From contig MU129305.1 in the NCBI GenBank assembly GCA_014904985.1, positions 1 to 26,629 on the forward strand: a stretch of DNA of 26,629 bases, in the 5' to 3' direction. The notes under the pieces were generated by a model. The model had not been told where the DNA came from and did not search any database. It saw only the letters and a program-made list of their open reading frames with translations. This DNA comes from Hydnum rufescens UP504. Taxonomy: Eukaryota > Basidiomycota > Agaricomycetes > Cantharellales > Hydnaceae. Positions 17,538 to 26,629 of this stretch are shown here, in pieces. A program made the translations under genes and the position numbers. Every line of letters begins with the position of its first letter. Within the stretch, counting starts at the first letter, position 1.

Positions 17538-19015
17538 AACTCCAAATTCCTGATTCCCGCTTTCATCAGGGACATCTGCTATAGGATCGATGCTCCAGAT
17601 CGCCCCAAGTTCGAAAATCTATTCAAGCCTTGGTATTGTAGTGACGCACTTCACGCTAGATACCTCCAGATCACACAAGTGATCGCAGTACTATTGGCTT
17701 ACTCTAATTACATCATCGCCCACCAATTATTCACCAGCTCCCATCCACCATACGAAAGCCCGGAGGCCATGGCTACAGTCCCGTGGTATTTGAGCGCACC
17801 AGTTGGTTTCGTATGGGACAAACCGGCCGACGAGACCATGGACTCCTTGCTTTGGAAGCAGTTACATGCCTACAGGCTTCGCGCGTTTGCAGATTCCAGC
17901 TGTACCATCCATACGATGGAAGCTCTACCAGAATCCCAACTTGTACTACTGCAAAACGGTTATTTCGCAAGCGACGAAGCCAGATTACAGGAACCACTCA
18001 TCCTCTGCGACCCCTTCGAAGGAGACGCCCCCCCATTCCCAGGGGAGAATGATCGGGAGACTTACAAATGGGAAGACATATTCCCAGGTCCCCCTCCCCG
18101 CCCTGACAACTTCGACGTGCTGGATAACGCGACCAAACACCTGTACTCGGCCGCATACTACCGACCGGATGGAACCTTCATGATGGCCACCGAACGACGA
18201 GTTGTAAACGCCGGACCACCCCCAAACGAGGACACCACAGAATCCAGCATCTTGCAATTCGATGTACCCATATCCTCGCCAACTTGGGGGGATGAGACCC
18301 CTACCACAGAGACCACCGAAGGCACCTCAAGGAGCGGCACGGACACGGACAACTGGTGGAACCAACTGCCCACATTGCCAGTTCCAACCACGGTCATGTA
18401 TTCCGAACCGGCGTCGACTCGTCCCACTTACATACCGCGTACAACACCACGAGATCAACAAAGGGACCCCCGCACAGGATCCAACCGTGTTCCGGGGATA
18501 CTGGAGGACAACAGACACTGGCGACCCAGGGAGGAGACCTCCTACCGACCTGAGGAAGCCTCACGAAGATCCGGCATGACCAGATGGCCACACTCACCAG
18601 ACCACCGGGCCTACCCTCGCGAACCGCCGTACAAGGAGATCGAAAATCGATGAGATCCGCCGTCGCGAGCTGTAGACAGGTACCATCCAGCCAGACCCAG
18701 CCAGATGGACCTCGCACCGGTACACCAAACCTCCTGCCCCCCCGCCCCCAAATAGTGGGCCACGTACCCTTTGTAAATGCCACGGATGGCTCCTGGCAAG
18801 AAGCACCCGTAATCCAACTAGGCTCGTTCACCCCTAGGTCAGACCGACTCCACCCCCACGACAGAGCAGAACTAGAAATGGCGTGCGCAGGATCTAGTGG
18901 AGCCCAAAGACGGGCCATACGCTCAGAAGTACGCAGGGACCAACATCAAAGCTCGTACGATAGCGATGAAGACTCGTACTCGAACGATCGACGGGGATAT
19001 TCCTCCCGACGATAA
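17538..19015 (+). pseudogene. extra ORF after the chromodomain, unknown function
   Basis: After TGA 17535-17537 the same frame stays open to TGA 18651-18653; the ATG at 17679 is the first good start. A one-base change of frame then leads into 18584-19015 (frame 2, HVPFVNATDGSWQEAPVIQL, ending in YSSRR). The whole is about 490 residues. There is one hydrophobic stretch near 17670-17740 (QVIAVLLAYSNYIIAHQLF), then an acidic, Pro-rich region (FPGPPPRPDNFDVL), a Thr/Glu stretch and an Arg/Ser-rich end. No known fold is recognised, and it lacks the signal peptide and transmembrane pattern of an envelope protein. If the TGA was CGA, this was a C-terminal extension of pol and not a separate gene. 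Confidence 0.6.
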
Positions 19016-19030
19016 GACCGTCATCCCACC

Positions 19031-19043
19031 AGACTGGGGGCAT
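19031..19043 (+). promoter_or_regulatory. polypurine tract
   Basis: AGACTGGGGGCAT lies directly before the 3' LTR. The purine run primes plus-strand DNA synthesis in LTR elements. Confidence 0.7.
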
Positions 19044-19555
19044 TGTTAGTGGTGTATGAGTCCGGCGGGCACCCGCCTTACTACCATTCTACTTATGTAC
19101 ATACAATGTACCTCTTGTTCCTACTTGACTCTTTCTTCTCTTTTCTCCTTCTCAAACCAACCTGGTGGAAAGCTTCTCCACTGGAGTTTGGTGCTGCCCC
19201 GGTTATAGCTAGATTCGTCTACATTTATGTAATCGACTCGCATAGCTAGCCACGGAAAGACCCGAAATGTATCTTTTTCTCTCCTCATTCAGGCTGCTGT
19301 CCGCAGTGTACTGAAACAGTACACTACGGTCTCTGCACTGAGTGGCATATTACTACTCAGACTCGTAAGCTACGTTATGGTTTGCCCCAAGGATACGGTT
19401 CCCCGACTCAGCCCCACTCTTGAACCCTTCGTCGACCCGACTCGTGGAACGACTCGTATTCTAACTGGTGACAGCCACGACTGTAAACCCGGTCCGGAAC
19501 CCCCACCGGATTGTCTCGTCACCTTAAGCTCAATTCGGATACTACTGAATTAACA
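19044..19555 (+). repeat. 3' LTR, 512 bp
   Basis: Starts TGTTAGTGGTG and ends ACTGAATTAACA, and is followed by the CATTC duplication. Against the 5' LTR it has lost CpG at five of the differing sites and kept it at six. It contains the same two short palindromes. Confidence 0.95.
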
Positions 19556-19560
19556 CATTC
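19556..19560. repeat. target site duplication, right copy (CATTC)
   Basis: Identical to 4406-4410 and directly adjacent to the 3' LTR end. Confidence 0.95.
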
Positions 19561-19747
19561 ATTGTCAAAGGCAGCTACACCTGACACCCCCACACCTACT
19601 ACAAGTAACACACCTGATGGCATGGTGGTGCTGGTCAATGTCACCCACGAATCTCAACTGGATGCTAAGAATGCAACACCAGTTAACACTGATGACAACA
19701 AGGACCATAACAGCCAAGATGAATGTGCTGTGTTTGGGTCAGCATGA
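19561..19747 (+). pseudogene. continuation of the split exon of the unknown gene
   Basis: Exon 4 of the gene starting at 3229 is cut at 4410. Reading on from 19561 with one CATTC copy keeps the frame (SHSLSKAATPDTPTP) to TGA 19745-19747. The segment is Thr/Pro/Asp/Asn-rich and ends ECAVFGSA. The end may be the real C-terminus or a break, because the DNA just beyond reads as a different gene on the other strand. Confidence 0.65.
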
Positions 19748-19824
19748 GTGTATTTTCCAGCTCTATACTCAGCTATAGCTACTCGCATGTCCTTCTCAGA
19801 CCAGCCCTGCTGTTTGGGAGGCAT
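19738..19824 (-). pseudogene. N-terminal fragment of a pogo-type transposase (HTH start)
   Basis: Minus-strand ATG at 19822-19824 opens MPPKQQG, then WSEKDMRVAIAEYRAGKY. This is the usual start of pogo-type proteins (Psq-like helix-turn-helix). Similarity fades after about 27 residues. It overlaps the last codons of the split plus-strand exon. It is a remnant only, not obviously the missing half of the transposase at 1-1614, which is on the other strand. Confidence 0.5.
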
Positions 19825-21009
19825 TTTTTGTCCACAATGGAGACAGAGGCAGAGAGGAGGGTTTATTTACTTGTTGTAGTTTGCTTGATGGAAACAGATG
19901 AAAATGCCAGCATGCCAACCACCTTTACAGCTGAGTCCCAGACCATAGAGATGTGAAATTCCACCCAGAGACAGCCAGGACACTGGCCCACAATATTCAG
20001 GCAGTTCTTCTATTACTGAGTCACTACACAATTCATGAATGCAATTTTGATGATTTAAAAGTACTGAATTTCATAATTTCCAGCAATAATCGGTGTCATC
20101 AGGGAGAACCACATACAATTTTTTAAAACTGTTTGCACAGGATCCTAGATACATACCCCATACAGCTACCATACAAATTTGGAGGGTCCTGGACAAGAAT
20201 TGATTGTTTGAGGAGGGAAACAGCAATATCTCAGTGGCAACAACAGACCCAGGGAAGAATAGTATTGGCAACCCATGGAGAAGCCACCAATTTGCTGCTA
20301 CATCAGACCCTGAAGGGAAAATGACATGCAGCACCACAGATGCTACCTGTGAATGTAGACACTGAAAACCCCATCAGACACCAGCATTACTCCATGCAGC
20401 ATTGAGTCACATATCACGGATGTTACTGATGCTCGAGAACTAGTTCTTCTTGAACACTCAGTTGTTGTTCCCATCGCTGCTGTCCTCATCATCGTGCTAC
20501 CTGGTAGTGGTATCAAGGCACATGTTAGCCCCCCAGTCCCAACAATGTCTCAGCCACAGGTGTGGATGGGTGGGGCTCACATACTGCCAACCGACCTCCA
20601 GAAGTAGACGGTGGGAGCTCAGGTAAAGGTTTCCATAATGAATCAGTGTGTGAAAGACGTCTGGAGCAGGACGTAGTCATGAGGTTGACGAAACATATTC
20701 GTCAAGGGCTCTTTGTCCCCATCGTGTTCACTGTCCCGGAATGAGACCCATGGAGGGATGTACGCTCCATCAGTGTTCTTTCCTGGATCCGGTCGCTGTT
20801 GACAGTGCTCCTGGACTGGTCGGAGGAAACTCCAATCACCCGTGTCAGGACACGAATGAGCCCACTGTTGAGCTGCTCATAGCTCCTCTTTGTTTCCCCC
20901 TTTATCCTCATCTTGATCTTCTTCACTATCACTACGTCAGGGATGGTCGACAGCCGATTCCCGAGCGCGCCGTTATTATTTGCCTACTCCACGAGTATAG
21001 TCGAAGGTG
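19825..21009. other. about 1.2 kb without a recognised gene
   Basis: Short open frames only. On the minus strand near 20700-20930 an acidic stretch (SEEDQDEDKGGNKEEL) and IPPWVSFRDSEHDGDKEP suggest decayed coding DNA continuing from the 21010-21720 debris, but no family is recognised. Confidence 0.4.
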
Positions 21010-21720
21010 TCACGAAGCAGTGTTGCATCCGGGCTCATCATCCGCAGAACTCGACTCACCAGATCGGGGTGCTTGGGGCTTCGAGCGATGAGCACGGATG
21101 ATCTTGAAGGCTTCAAAGACTGCGAATGGAACAGGGAGTGCTGGGAAGCTGATTGAATTCGTCAATCTCACAGCGAAGGGTGGTATACCATGCCCGGGTT
21201 CAAAGGCGAGGCCAAAGAAACCTCTTCTATCTGAGGGTGATCGTGTTCTGTGGAATACACTGCTTGCACAATTTTGTTGCAAAAATTTGTTGCAGTCTTC
21301 ATGACCTCATCCTTCAGTGAGCAGATCCAAGGTACGCTTCAAAACTTCTCTAGCCACAGCAGACAGTTGACATGTGGACACGGACCCCAGCCTGGAGGAG
21401 GAACAGTGAACTCGCTCCTGAGTGACATTGGTGTCGAGTAGAGGGGATTTAGCGCGAGCTTTGCCAGCCCGTGAATTGTGTTGGTACTCACCTAGTGAAC
21501 CCACAATATCACGAACTGCAAGGCGCTTCCCTTTGTCGTTCTTGATGAGTTCTCGTTCAAAACACCACCTTCATGGCAGGGTGTTCCCATCTCTGTGGGG
21601 ATCTTGGGATTGGGGTAGGACAGAACAAAAGGTCTATAGCGGCACGCATGGCATCGAGATTCGCATTTGTCGTGCCAACATGAGTTTATCAGATGTGAAA
21701 GTCGGTTCCTGTGATGCGGC
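21010..21720 (-). pseudogene. spliced, broken gene fragment of unknown function
   Basis: The minus strand carries FERELIKNDKGKRLAVRDIV just before a good intron at 21418-21491 (GTGAGT...CACTCAG, 74 bp). SSLFLLQAGVRVHMSTV follows in frame, then a stop. Further down, pieces such as DEVMKTATNFCNKIVQAVYS and LMSPDATLLRDTFDYTRGVG occur in shifting frames. The intron and the protein-like pieces suggest a genomic copy of a host gene. I could not place the family. Confidence 0.4.
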
Positions 21721-22424
21721 CTGACAATCAGAATATTCTATCTACCTGGCCCTGGTGGTACCTTTGATTGTACTGCAATGATGCTTCGTTTTTTCGGATT
21801 GATTTATGCATGCATGCATGGAAGTCCGAGAATGGTATTGCCAGGGGTAGAAAGCTAAGCAACTGGAGGCACCGTAAGCATGCACTCGAGAAAGTGTCCT
21901 CGACCAGATGAATTCAATAGCCGTGTCAAAACGCTTTCGTAGTGCTGCAGATCCGTCAACAAAATGCAGAGAACTTCGTCGGGAGTGCACCCCTCAAGCC
22001 TGCCCAGAGCCTAGCCACAACATAACCCCGAGCGACTGTATATAGCGCTTATAGGTATCAACCAGCAATGAACAGAGAGTGGAATGCATTATGTCAGCAA
22101 ATAAGCTGGTCGCTTTCCCCCGCTCCTGCTGCATGCCGTCTATCTTTGTGCCCTAGAAGAGCGCCCCTAGAACCCTGGACCTCTAGCGCACTCGTACTCC
22201 AGATGAATCTGGGCGCGTGCACGTTGCAGCAGGAAGTCGGACTGTGGCTACTGTATTTCTCCTTCGTTGTCTTCCGTGATTTGTTATTTCGTAGAGAACA
22301 ACTATGCTCCAAACAAAGCTCTTTAACCTCAAACCCATTCTTTATTCAAATCATTCTTTGCCCTCTTCTTGCTCTTTGGTGAATCTTTGCCGACTTGTGC
22401 TCTTCAGGACTCACCCCCCCAATA
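21721..22424. other. about 700 bp without a recognised gene
   Basis: No family features in any frame. Sequence just before 22425 (LQDSPPQYLL) may be the remains of the HSP60 segment preceding the recognised part. Confidence 0.4.
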
Positions 22425-23505
22425 CTTGCTGGACATTTTCGTCGATGGCGAGGGGCTTGCAGCATGTATTCTCACCAAGCTCCGTGGACAACTGAACGTG
22501 TGCGGGATCAAGGCCCCCGGTTTCGGAGACAATCGCCGATCGATCCTCGGTGACTTGGGACTCCTGACAGGGGGTACTGTATTCTCTGATGACTTGGAGA
22601 TCAAGCTCGGCAAAGCCGTCCATGACCTGCTCGGCTCCACTGATCATGACTCTATCCCCAATGAAGACACAATTTACCTCAACGGTGACAGTGGCAACAC
22701 GGTCCAAACACTGCTCCGTGATCCCACAATGAGTGAATTCAACAAGACGAAGCCCCTGGAGCGTCTGCTCAAGTTGAGTCGTCGCGTTGCCGTGATCAAG
22801 GTTGGTAGCCACTTGGAAGTCGAAATCGGGGAGAAGGACCAAGACGATGATGCACTTGATGCTACGCGTGCGGCCGTGGAATATGGTGTTGTCCCAGACG
22901 GTGGTGTTGCGGTCCTGAAGTAAGTTAATGCTCGTTAATTCCTGTGCTTTCTTCTCATTTGTGTTACCAGAACATCTTTGGCCCTCAAGGATCACCCAGA
23001 CAGAAATTCTCGATTAACAACGTGGTGCATCTATTATTACGGAGGCGTTGGGACGTCTGTTCGGGTAATTGCTGAGAATTCATCCGAGGATGCTGGTGTC
23101 ATCAGTGGGCAATTGTTGGGAGAACACGTTAGGGACTTCGCCCTGTGCGTATGTTATAATGTCAATGTAGAGCCATTGACACCAAGCTCATTCTGTTTCG
23201 GGATACGATGTTGCTGAGGTCGAGATCATACACGAGGTCGAGGCCAGTATCATTGGCCCAGTGAAGGTTCGCGCTGGCGGTCTCGAATGCTAGGTGTCAC
23301 GTTATTCCTGGTGATGTGAGGCCCATGGAATACGTTGCAGCGGTTTGGCCCATCTCTTAACGATATGTGAAGCATGCACCATTGAGGTGCCTGTGAGTAG
23401 GCAGTCATTATCATTTTCAAGTTCGATCTGATATGCTCTCATGTTCTACAGGAAGGGAAGCAACCTCCCGCCGGAGGCATGGGCGGCATGGGTGGGATGT
23501 TCTAG
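22425..23505 (+). pseudogene. hsp60: mitochondrial chaperonin HSP60, C-terminal half, intron-containing pseudogene
   Basis: HSP60 is the mitochondrial GroEL-type folding chaperone. Seen: DGEGLAACILTKLRGQLNVC, then KAPGFGDNRRSILGDLGLLT (apical domain), then DATRAAVEYGVVPDGGVAVL (intermediate/equatorial), an exon from 22971 (TIAENSGEEG-like VIAENSSEDAG, QLLGEH), GYDVAEVEIIHEVEASIIGP at about 23203, and the usual Gly/Met tail GGMGGMGGMF before TAG 23503-23505. Introns: 22920-22970 intact; about 23149-23202 with the acceptor AG lost; a third ends at about 23450 before the last exon. The N-terminal half is absent, an internal block is deleted near 22700, and many conserved residues are changed. 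It is a decayed DNA-level copy because the introns remain. Confidence 0.85.
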
Positions 23506-24069
23506 GGAGGTAACCATTCATTTTGCTTCCGTATTTTGTTTCTTAGCACTTACTCTATGTTGTCAGTAATAGGAATGAACCTCCACTCACGTGTGGGATG
23601 GCTAAGGGAGACAAAGAACTCCGGTTATAGGCTTTCAATGTCCAGTTACACGAAGAATCAGGCTCTTGGCTTGACACCGCGGTGACATACGAATGCGCTC
23701 AATCAGGCATGAAGTTTGGCTTCATTGAGAAGATACTCCTGTTTTGGAACCAAATAAGTAACCGATGTAAGCATTGATGTGGAAAATGTACTAAACACCA
23801 CAGATATCTGGGCTTGGCGTGTTAATGTGTTGCATAGTTATATCACTCTTGAGTCCAAAGGCACGACGACAGAAGAGTGGAGGCTGGCGAATGGAGGAGT
23901 GATGAGTCGGCTCGAACTGGGCATTGCATCCGGAGGCCGAGCTGCACGACGACCTCAGGAGATAGCTACTGCTAGAGTCGCCGACCGTTCTTTAGCTTCC
24001 ATTCTTTATTGTTTTCCCTAAGGATCCTCTAAGACAACTATCGTTCAAGTTACATTTATCACAGAAAAC
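23506..24069. other. interval between the HSP60 fragment and the RT element
   Basis: An 80-codon open frame (23779-24021) has no family features. The left end of the RT element may lie here, but no terminal repeat could be recognised. Confidence 0.4.
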
Positions 24070-25242
24070 ATGACCTTGCAAGGCATAACCAAAGCTGGTG
24101 TGCAGACCATCATCCCGCTGCTACCACCTGGTCCTAGTTTGTTGCTGGGTGTTGCGCCTCAACCCCAAGCCGACCAAGGACAGAGTAACACAGGGAGTGC
24201 AGTCAGCGAGTTGGCACAGGCACAAGCCGAACACCGACGTCTCCGGACGGAACTGGCCACTGAGCGGACCCGCCATGAGCACAATGAACAAGACTACCAG
24301 GCTGAGCGCGAGGGACTAAATGGTGTCATTGCGACCTTGGAAGCCTCGTTGGCAGGCAATGGTGTGGCCACCGCAACAGGGATGCCACTGGGTGTCCAGG
24401 CTCTAATAGAAAGGATCACAGCGGAGACAGTGACAGCCGCCACAGCCGCAGCCATGGCAGCAATCTCAACAAGTGCATCACCGACGAGATCGGAGAAGAA
24501 ACACGCCCTATCAGCAGCTAACTACGTCTCTGCGGAAGCTGTCAGCCGTTCAGGTATAATACTGGAAATCATACTTTGCACAGCCCGGAAAGGTTTCTTT
24601 GTCCCTTTTGCCGACATGACTGCCAGCCAATATTGGGACTATGCACTGAATGATCGGACAATCAAGAAGGTCACCAGAGCGGTGGAGGGCAGGCTTGGCC
24701 TAGTCAAGGCAGAGTATGTAGATGATATGAATAGTGATGCACGCGATCGCAATCTCCCAAAGCACGAGTGGGTCAAGGCGCAAACCCGCTTTTTGCAGCT
24801 CCTCCAGATGGAGGGGGTGGCAGATGAGCTGACAGTTGAGAACTTCCATCACCTATACCAGTTTATCATGGGCCACTCCCTCTGGGACTTCAATTTCGCA
24901 GTGCTGGCGAGAGTGGAGCACACACTGAGATGAAAATTCTTCATGAGTCCATTTCGGTTCGCTGATGCAGACCTAGAGAGAGAGGTGCAGGATGCGATGG
25001 TGTCTTACAACCAGGACCGTCTCCAATCCTTATCTCACCAAGTTGCAAGGGACACCGACCAGCTGCACCAGTCGCAACTACGGGTGCCTCAGGACCATAG
25101 CTCTTTCCGTTTCGATCCATTATCACGACCAGCTGACCGCAAGCCCTCATACAATAACCTTTCGACTCCCATCACTCCTTCCCCTCTCCAACGCAACAAC
25201 ATGAAATCCCTTTCGAGGGAGCAACAAGTGTGCAAGCCCTGA
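24070..25242 (+). pseudogene. gag-like ORF of an RT element (probably DIRS-like)
   Basis: ATG 24070 opens a frame with a coiled-coil-like stretch (ELAQAQAEHRRLRTELATER, about residues 45-95), an Ala-rich helix and a globular part (GFFVPFADMTASQYWDYALN). It is broken by TGA 24931-24933 (CGA would fit) and goes on in frame (FFMSPFRFADADLEREVQDA) to TGA 25240-25242. Near 25205-25215 the coding moves to frame 2, apparently through one extra C in TCCCTTTCG. There it becomes the zinc-binding region of the next entry. Position and composition fit a Gag protein upstream of RT. Confidence 0.6.
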
Positions 25243-25963
25243 GGCTCGTTGCTGGTGCTGTGGGAGGGCAGGTCACAAGGCCCTGGAGTGCCGAGCCTCC
25301 AATACAAAAACTGGGGACCCCCTCCATTCCAGTGCCACGAATGGCAAAGTGCTCCGCATCTTGGACACGAGGGAATACTGTTATTACGGACACATCGGAC
25401 GTCCTTGCGCGAAACCCAACTGCCAGGCTCTCCACGAGTGCTCAATTTGTGGGAGCCAGAGCCACGGGCCTGAGCAGCATCATGTTGAGGAGAAGGTGCA
25501 TGTTGTGACACAGTTTCAGGCACATTGCTTTGAGGCTGCCCTTTCCCACCATAACCTACTTACAAAACATCCTCATGTCACAAATTGGCTGAAGTATGGT
25601 TTCCCACTGTCCTTATCTCGACCACTCCCCCCACTTTTGAAATCTTCCCCCCCCAATAATCGGTCCGGAGCCTTCCTTCAAGAAGACTTTGTAAATAAAT
25701 ACATTTCAGATGAACTCTCAAAAGGCAGACTGGCAGGCCCGTATACCTTCGATGAGGTGGTTATGACATATGGCCACTTTTTCTGCTCACCGCTGGATGT
25801 AGTGGAGAAACCTCATGTCCCAGGTCAACCTGCATCAGTGGTGAAGTACCATCTCATCATTGACTGCTCTGCAGCAGACACACAGGGGATTTCTGTGAAT
25901 GACCTACTCGATCTGGATGACTACCCCACTATCTGGGATGGGGGAGAGAAGCTTGCAGCCTAT

Positions 25964-26521
25964 GTGAGTCAGTCTCTCCTTTGATCAGGTACCTTCCCTA
26001 CCTTTGCCTTTGCCCCCTTTCCTTTCTGTACTTTATGAGGACACGGTGGTGGCACTATCAGTGCACCCCCCACCCCCCCTCTCCTTTTCATATGTAAAAG
26101 GGGGAGGGGGGTGAGTCCTACATGAGCACTCTCAGCTTCAGGTGGAGTTTCCCTTGTGTTCCTGAATCACCCGAGGGGGTCGACGAGGGCATAGTGAGTG
26201 AACAAGATCTCTGGCCATCAGCCAGATTGCTCCTGATGGGAATCGTTCAAGCGGGGTCTCCAGCACTGTTAGTGTGGACCCATTGTTCCTCCTTGCTCAA
26301 GGACCGCTTCACCAGTACTCGCCCCAATAGCTCCGAGTGAGTGAGGGTGTCTTTGTTGTCGAGTAGCTGTTTTTTTTTTCTCTTCTGGTCAGTGGTGCAG
26401 CGGCTTGCGAGCACTGGCCCAATGGACACTTGTGGCACTCATCTCGAGCATGGGGAAAGGCCCAGATACAGTGTACCTAACGATATATCGATTGGCACAC
26501 ATAGATCATGTCATGTGACCA
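25964..26521 (+). other. intron or insertion inside the RT gene
   Basis: The RT frame stops after GGEKLAAY at a GTGAGT donor (25964). Motif A resumes after GTGACCAG at about 26521, about 558 bp later, with only a few residues of the family apparently missing. That is long for this window, where introns are 47-118 bp, so a small insertion is as likely as an intron. Confidence 0.45.
26069..26116. repeat. C-run / G-run inverted repeat
   Basis: A CACCCCCC...CTCCTTTT arm, CATATG centre, and AAAAGGGGGAGGGGGGTG arm; a stem of about 16 bp with a bulge. It lies within the intron-like interruption of the RT gene. Confidence 0.7.
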
Positions 26522-26629
26522 GGGGACGATGGCAGCAGTCGGTGACATCGATGCAGCATACAGGCAGTGCCCTATTGTACCTGCAGACAAGCGGTGGCTG
26601 GTCCAGCGAGGCCTTGATGGGAATTTCTA

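Larger units (their letters stand above)
4411..19555 (+). mobile_element. chromovirus (Ty3-type LTR retrotransposon with chromodomain), defective, carrying a nested insertion
   Basis: The order is 5' LTR, gag, zinc knuckle, protease, RT, RNase H, integrase, chromodomain, an extra ORF, polypurine tract, 3' LTR. That RT-before-integrase order with a chromodomain defines a chromovirus. The element is 15.1 kb, of which 5139 bp (11206-16344) is a later insertion, so it was about 10 kb when it arrived. The two LTRs differ at 11 positions plus two one-base indels (about 2 percent). Several frameshifts and in-frame TGA codons make it non-functional. CATTC duplications on both sides show it inserted as a unit. 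Confidence 0.95.
25205..26629 (+). pseudogene. zinc-binding region and reverse transcriptase, probably DIRS-like, runs off the right edge
   Basis: Frame 2 has a zinc knuckle CWCCGRAGHKALEC (C-x2-C-x4-H-x4-C) at 25250-25291 and a Cys/His cluster YCYYGHIGRPCAKPNC...CSICGSQSH at about 25376-25465. The RT N-terminal region follows (SDELSKGRLAGPYTFDEVV, FFCSPLDVVEKP, VVKYHLIIDCSAADTQGISV). RT motif A follows after an interruption, at about 26540-26570 (DIDAAYRQCPIVPADKRW, with the catalytic Asp). This RT style is common in basidiomycete elements linked to tyrosine recombinases (DIRS group), recalled from memory and not checked. The YxDD motif and any recombinase would lie beyond the window. Confidence 0.6.

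Noticed and set aside
17538..19015. Envelope gene of the retrotransposon
   Set aside because: The position fits, but there is no signal peptide, fusion region or C-terminal membrane anchor; the product is mostly acidic and disordered.
20133..20324. Plus-strand frame with VLATHGEATNLLL as an enzyme fragment
   Set aside because: Short, without start context or further motifs; no family could be supported.
1..26629. tRNA or rRNA genes
   Set aside because: No cloverleaf with conserved A and B boxes and no rRNA-like segment was recognised by eye.

Overview
The window looks like repeat-rich DNA of a basidiomycete fungus, probably an Agaricomycete. The evidence is short GT-AG introns of about 47-110 bp with CTAAC/CTAAT branch points, a chromodomain Ty3-type retrotransposon, a pogo-like transposase, an RT gene that looks DIRS-like, and a host gene that resembles a multicopy Agaricomycete family of unknown function. 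No intact housekeeping gene was seen. Most reading frames are broken, and much of the damage is CpG-to-TpG/CpA transition.

Layout. 1-1614: C-terminal part of a decayed pogo/Fot-like DDE transposase. 2434-3118 (minus): small two-exon gene of unknown function. 3229-4410: 5' part of a multi-exon gene of unknown function, split inside its fourth recognised exon. 4411-19555: a full-length but dead chromovirus (Ty3-type LTR retrotransposon) with 514/512-bp LTRs and the 5-bp target duplication CATTC. The split exon resumes in frame at 19561. 19738-19824 (minus): a pogo-type HTH N-terminus fragment. 21010-21720 (minus): unidentified spliced gene debris. 22425-23505: an intron-containing fragment of a mitochondrial HSP60 gene. 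24070-26629: a gag-like, zinc-knuckle and RT region that runs off the right edge and looks DIRS-like.

The most interesting part is a 5.1-kb insertion (11206-16344) inside the chromovirus integrase gene, which I do not recognise. It is centred on a 648-bp near-perfect palindrome with TATATATA in each arm. Arrays of repeated units run outward from it on both strands. Each complete unit has an A/C-rich exon ending in palindrome A (CCACACACCCGC / GCGGGTGTGTGG), a 5' splice site (AAG|GTAAGT), palindrome B inside the intron (GCGCAAAAAGAGCAGC / GCTGCTCTTTTTGCGC), a TACTAAC/TACTAAT branch point and a TTATTNTAG 3' splice site. Twelve B hairpins and 13 clear A hairpins are present, plus four degenerate A copies. 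The two halves of each palindrome vary together from unit to unit. The left arm has five units on the minus strand and the right arm nine on the plus strand.

History as inferred: the chromovirus inserted into an exon of the unknown gene. The hairpin-intron element then inserted into the chromovirus integrase, leaving a junction that still reads in frame. CpG deamination and small indels decayed everything. All 11 LTR-LTR substitutions are CpG transitions, and nearly all recognised in-frame stops in the element are TGA where CGA would fit.
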